Positions 7,257-10,567 of a stretch of DNA of 10,567 nucleotides are shown here, piece after piece. The stretch is taken from NCBI GenBank assembly GCA_021818045.1, contig JAKAFF010000029.1:1-10567 (forward strand), given 5' to 3'. Both the position numbers and the translations under genes were made by a program. How positions within the stretch are numbered: position 1 is the stretch's first letter; every line of letters begins with the position of its first letter. The notes below the pieces were generated by a model that saw only the letters and a list, made by a program, of their open reading frames with translations, had not been told where the DNA came from and searched no databases. The stretch comes from a bacterium (GTDB lineage Bacteria > Chlamydiota > Chlamydiia > Chlamydiales > SM23-39).

Positions 7257-7285
7257 TTGATTTTTAAGGACTTTCGACCCATACT
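7257..7285 (+). promoter_or_regulatory. Candidate sigma70-type promoter of the type II secretion genes
   Basis: TTGATT (7257-7262), a 17-base spacer and CATACT (7280-7285) match four of six positions each of the -35 and -10 consensus. AT-rich sequence lies upstream (7196-7220), which could act as an UP element. The predicted transcription start at about 7292 falls downstream of the first in-frame ATG (7289) and about 20 bases before the ATG at 7313, so it supports the latter as the true start. Confidence 0.4.
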
Positions 7286-7302
7286 CAGATGTTCGAAATC
7301 GC

Positions 7303-7307
7303 GGAAG
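7303..7307 (+). promoter_or_regulatory. Shine-Dalgarno deciding the 7313 start
   Basis: GGAAG ends five bases before the ATG at 7313. For the alternative ATG at 7289 the only purine-rich motif, AAGGA at 7266-7270, is 18 bases away, which is too far. This favours 7313. Confidence 0.5.
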
Positions 7308-7312
7308 TGCCA

Positions 7313-8488
7313 ATGATTCGCTCGAGCATCCTGCTGTTTTATCCCGAAAAGTTGCTTTGGATTGGGGCTGCGCTCTTGGGAGGAGCCTTTTGTTTGGCGA
7401 TGCTCTTCGTGGTGGGTTTTGGACATGTGCAGCTGCCTTGCATGAGCGCTGTCGATGCGGCAGCGGTCGTGCAAAATTATCAGATCCGCTTGGGATTGAG
7501 CGATCAAGGTCCGGTTTTCCCGATTCCAGATTTGCGTAAAGAGTTGAGCTTTTTCCGCGAACCCGCAAGACCTGGCATGAGTCAGGAGGGAGATGCGGTG
7601 TTAGTGCATCTTAAGGGGAGCCAAGAGATGCAGCGGATTTATCTGCCAGGTCGGCTCGATTTAGATGTTGTTCAGGGAAAGATGGTGTTTGCCCAAGCAA
7701 AATCTCCATTGTGGGTGGATGTCTCTTTGGATAGCGGAGGACGGGTGTCGGGGCAGGGGTTTGTCGCTGCCCCAGACGGGGTGATCGATGCAGGATCTTT
7801 TTCGGCTGCGTTCGCAGAGATCCATGTGCGCCAGGCCCAAGAGTTTGTCGAAGGGTCTGCATTTCGCATATTAGCGGATGCTCGTTGGTGGGGACGAGAC
7901 TTGTTTCGAGAACAACAAGAGATCCCCTCGTCTGCAGAGAGGATCGAGGTCAATAATGAGATATTAGAGGTCCCAGTAGGAGGGTGGCTGCTTTGGAAAG
8001 ATGCTAAGTGGCAAAAAGTGGATCAGATTGCGTTAAGCGATGTGCCAGTTGCCCGACTTTGTGAAATCGTTGGTAAAAATTTGATACTCGAGGGGTGGGA
8101 CTCTTCAGGTTATGCGCGATTTGTGGTCAGCGGCGCCAATTTGCCTCCCTTTAAGATGCGAGGAGAGGATTTGCTGAGCGCTGTCCGCGTGCGCTCTGAA
8201 AAACAGATCAGTTGCATGGTGGAAAAACAGTGCATGGTTCTAAAGGTGGGTGACTGGGTGCTGAAACAGGCGGGACGGTGGAAGGTTTTGCGCAAGGCGC
8301 AAGATAGGCATGCCTATTTAAGCGGTCAACTTGTGGGCGAGTTGTTCGTTTTTGAGCAGATCTCCTCTAAACAGGGGCAAAAAGTGGTGCAAGGGCGCAT
8401 TTTTAACATAGGCCGCACGCAAGTGGCTCCCATAGAGTTGACAATTCGGCCCGCAAAACGGATGAATCGAGGCGGAGGGACGCCATGA
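7313..8488 (+). CDS. Bitopic protein in the GspC position of a type II secretion locus
   Basis: A 391-residue protein with a short N-terminus, one membrane span (about 14-37, LLWIGAALLGGAFCLAMLFVV) and a large presumed periplasmic part. Position and topology are those of GspC, the inner-membrane partner that contacts the secretin. I see no clear GspC homology-region or PDZ motif, so equivalence is inferred. Chlamydia has an unknown gene (CT573) in this place. The C-terminal half contains a duplicated element: VPVGGWLLWKDAKWQKV (about 220-236) and LKVGDWVLKQAGRWKVL (about 310-326), each followed by a similar stretch (LCEIVGKNLILEGWDSSG against LSGQLVGELFVFEQISS). The C-terminus is basic (RPAKRMNRGGG). 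Its stop overlaps the gspD start (ATGA), indicating coupled translation. The in-frame ATG at 7289 would add eight residues but lacks a placed ribosome binding site. Confidence 0.7.
   Translation: MIRSSILLFYPEKLLWIGAALLGGAFCLAMLFVVGFGHVQLPCMSAVDAAAVVQNYQIRLGLSDQGPVFPIPDLRKELSFFREPARPGMSQEGDAVLVHLKGSQEMQRIYLPGRLDLDVVQGKMVFAQAKSPLWVDVSLDSGGRVSGQGFVAAPDGVIDAGSFSAAFAEIHVRQAQEFVEGSAFRILADARWWGRDLFREQQEIPSSAERIEVNNEILEVPVGGWLLWKDAKWQKVDQIALSDVPVARLCEIVGKNLILEGWDSSGYARFVVSGANLPPFKMRGEDLLSAVRVRSEKQISCMVEKQCMVLKVGDWVLKQAGRWKVLRKAQDRHAYLSGQLVGELFVFEQISSKQGQKVVQGRIFNIGRTQVAPIELTIRPAKRMNRGGGTP
8474..8478 (+). promoter_or_regulatory. Shine-Dalgarno for gspD
   Basis: GGAGG lies six bases before the ATG at 8485, a near-ideal arrangement that fixes the start of the secretin inside the end of the preceding gene. 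Confidence 0.75.
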
Positions 8489-10567
8489 GGTGGTTGCTGT
8501 GCTTGTTCGTTCTCTCTTTAGTTGCCCAAGAAGCGACAAGTCCCGATGCGGCCGGCGCCCAAAGTTTCAATGATTCCTTAAGTCAGCTTCGGGTAGAGTT
8601 GCATGAACAATTCGATCGGGTGCGGCTGCTGTCTCGCTCCGATACAGATAAGTTGGCGTATAAGGGCTTGCTAAATCAGATTCGCTCGACTAGAGAAAAA
8701 ATCCGAAACTTAGAAGATCAATGGCGCAAAAATGCTGTTGATGAGGCAGCCCGAAATGATGAGCCGTATGCCATGTGGGATGTGGGAGAAACCACTCTTT
8801 CTCAACTCATTATGGAGTATGGCGCAAGCGATTACTTATATGTCATCCCTCAAGAATTGAGCGGTATGAAAATCAGCCTGTTTTCCGGTATCCCCCTCCC
8901 CCACGAGTCCTGGAGCGAGATGATCGAGATGATCCTTTCGCAAAATGGCGTGGGAGTGAAAAAACTAAATCCCCTTGTAAAGCAGCTTTACATTCTTAAA
9001 CTCGACCCCTCTGCGATCGAAGGGGTTGTGTCAAAAGAATCCGATTTGCAGCTGTTTGCAAGTCATAGTCGTTTGTTTTATGTGTTGTCTGCGCCTCCAG
9101 AGCACCTTAGGTCTGTGCAATCCTTTTTTGAGCGGTTTTCTGATCCTAAGCAGACCTTGATTCAAGCGATTGGCTCCAAAATTGCGATCGTCTCTTCTAG
9201 AGACACGATTGAAAAACTGCTCGGGTTGTATCATGGGGTGTGGGAGCAGGGCCAAGGAAAGGTGGTCCGCCTTGTGAATTTAATCAAGATCGTGCCCCAG
9301 GAGGCAGAGCGGATTTTGAAAACGGTATTTAGCGATGTAGGTGTGAAAAATCGGCCCACTTACTACCCTTCATCGGTCGATGAGCTCTCCACATTTATTT
9401 TGCCTCAAGGGCTTGTCTTGATCGGAGAAAATGAGACGGTAGATAGAGGGCTGAAGATTTTAGCGGATCTCGAAGCCCAACTTGAAGATCCAGGGGAAAG
9501 GGTGATCTATTGGTACACTTGCAAACACTCCGATCCAGAAGATATTGCGGAGGTGTTGGAGCAGGTGTATGACTCTTTGATCGGTTCGGCGTTTGAGAAA
9601 AAGGCGGAGTCTTGTGTTGCACCTCTTCCTGGACCGCCCCCGATGCCCCAAGTGTCGCCACCACCTACTCCTACTGCAGAAAATCCAGGTCCATTCCCTT
9701 ACCTTTATCCTGGACAGCCCTTTAATCCAGTTCTTCCTGCAACAGCGCCTTTTGTGCAGCCGGGGACTTTGGACAAAGAGCAGAAGGTGGCCTTTGGCAA
9801 TTTTATTGTCGATAGTAAAACGACGTCGATTTTGATGGTTGTTCGCCGGGAAGAGTTGCCCAAAATTAAGTCTTTGCTCAAAAAACTCGATGTGCCGAAA
9901 CGGATGGTGCAACTCGATGTTTTGTTGGTGGAGAAAAAATTGCACGACAATCGCGAGTTGGGCTTTGATTTGCTCCAATTAGGGACGAACTCAAGTGGCA
10001 AAAAAGAGACGGCCGTGAGTTATAACGCACATGAGAGGTTGGAAAATGGAGAGAAAGGGAGTTTTAAAAATGGGTTGCTCCGCTTCATTTTTAGCCGCCC
10101 CAGTGGTCATTTTCCAGCAGCAGACATCAAGTTCAATTTTCTGATGACGCAAGAAGATGTTCGCATCAAGGCCAATCCTTCTGTTTTGGCGATTAATCAA
10201 ACACCTGCGCAAATTTCTATTGTCGAAGAAATTTCGATTAATAATGGCGCCTTCCCTTTGAATACGCCAACGGGGATCGTGGTAGAAAAATCATTTACGC
10301 GCGCGCAGTATGGGATTACGATTAACCTCACTCCGACTGTACATCTGTCTGATGCGGATGATGAAGGTCCTGGATTTGTGTCGCTCAAGACAGATTTGGA
10401 GTTCGATACCACGAAGATGACCTCCCTCGAAGATCGCCCCCCTGTGACGAGGCGGCATATTGAAAACGAAGTGCGCGTCGCAGATGGGGAGACCATTATC
10501 CTTGGTGGTTTAAGACAAAGAATTGAAGAGGATACGAGAGAAAAGATCCCCTTTTTGGGAGATCAGA
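8485..10567 (+). CDS. gspD: Type II secretion secretin GspD, cut by the right edge
   Basis: Outer-membrane channel of the type II secretion system. The visible 694 residues start with a signal peptide (about 1-15, MRWLLCLFVLSLVAQ). Then come a charged, probably coiled-coil segment (about 25-85), N-terminal periplasmic modules (from about 95; repeats of the type VVRLVNLIKIVPQEAERILKT and IYWYTCKHSDPEDIAEVLEQ), a proline-rich linker (about 377-430), and the secretin core from about 435. DSKTTSILMVV, LLKKLDVPKRMVQLDVLLVE, the ASVLAINQTPAQI-like KANPSVLAINQTPAQI and V665-ADGETIILGGL followed by KIPFLGD are secretin hallmarks. The frame is still open at 10567; family proteins end shortly after this motif, with some 50-100 residues expected to be missing. 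The coiled coil and proline linker are not standard in proteobacterial GspD. Confidence 0.93.
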   Translation, partial: MRWLLCLFVLSLVAQEATSPDAAGAQSFNDSLSQLRVELHEQFDRVRLLSRSDTDKLAYKGLLNQIRSTREKIRNLEDQWRKNAVDEAARNDEPYAMWDVGETTLSQLIMEYGASDYLYVIPQELSGMKISLFSGIPLPHESWSEMIEMILSQNGVGVKKLNPLVKQLYILKLDPSAIEGVVSKESDLQLFASHSRLFYVLSAPPEHLRSVQSFFERFSDPKQTLIQAIGSKIAIVSSRDTIEKLLGLYHGVWEQGQGKVVRLVNLIKIVPQEAERILKTVFSDVGVKNRPTYYPSSVDELSTFILPQGLVLIGENETVDRGLKILADLEAQLEDPGERVIYWYTCKHSDPEDIAEVLEQVYDSLIGSAFEKKAESCVAPLPGPPPMPQVSPPPTPTAENPGPFPYLYPGQPFNPVLPATAPFVQPGTLDKEQKVAFGNFIVDSKTTSILMVVRREELPKIKSLLKKLDVPKRMVQLDVLLVEKKLHDNRELGFDLLQLGTNSSGKKETAVSYNAHERLENGEKGSFKNGLLRFIFSRPSGHFPAADIKFNFLMTQEDVRIKANPSVLAINQTPAQISIVEEISINNGAFPLNTPTGIVVEKSFTRAQYGITINLTPTVHLSDADDEGPGFVSLKTDLEFDTTKMTSLEDRPPVTRRHIENEVRVADGETIILGGLRQRIEEDTREKIPFLGDQ

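Noticed and set aside
9460..9978. A 172-codon minus-strand open frame inside gspD.
   Set aside because: It lies opposite a clear secretin coding region, and its Arg/His/Phe-rich product is typical of a reverse-strand shadow.

Overview
The window most likely comes from a chlamydia-like bacterium (phylum Chlamydiota, Parachlamydiales-type). This is an inference. It rests on a GspD-type secretin preceded by a membrane-anchored unknown gene in the place where other bacteria have gspC, which is the order I recall around CT573/CT572 of Chlamydia, and on moderate GC content. Another PVC-group or Gram-negative bacterium is not excluded. No tRNA, rRNA, CRISPR array, insertion sequence or phage gene is visible.

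Left part (1-1032). A minus-strand gene probably starts at position 14 and runs off the left edge. Behind it is a minus-strand GT-A fold glycosyltransferase (168-869). An AT-rich divergent intergenic region (870-1032) with a strong imperfect palindrome separates it from the next operon.

Centre (1033-5859). Three tightly overlapping plus-strand genes form a secretion cassette of the NHLM (nitrile-hydratase-leader microcin) type: a HlyD-like adaptor, a C39-peptidase ABC exporter, and a second ABC protein with the NHLM-specific N-terminal domain. The parts should work as one machine. The peptidase would remove a leader ending in a double-glycine-like motif, the two ABC halves would pair as a heterodimer in the inner membrane, and the adaptor would carry cargo into the periplasm. 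No precursor peptide or modifying enzyme is visible in the window. Three oddities stand out. The adaptor has lost its coiled-coil hairpin. The first ATPase has Lys in place of the catalytic Glu. Both ATPases lack the switch His.

Right part (5860-10567). A single-membrane-span protein with a TPR-like helical domain (6006-6653, +) converges on a small three-span membrane protein (6699-7145, -), with a terminator-like hairpin between them. After a second divergent AT-rich region comes a type II secretion locus on the plus strand: a bitopic GspC-position protein with an internal duplication (7313-8488), overlapping by four bases a gspD secretin that is cut by the right edge.

The two secretion systems are adjacent, and a type II secretin could in principle be the outer-membrane exit. 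Nothing in the sequence proves that they are coupled.
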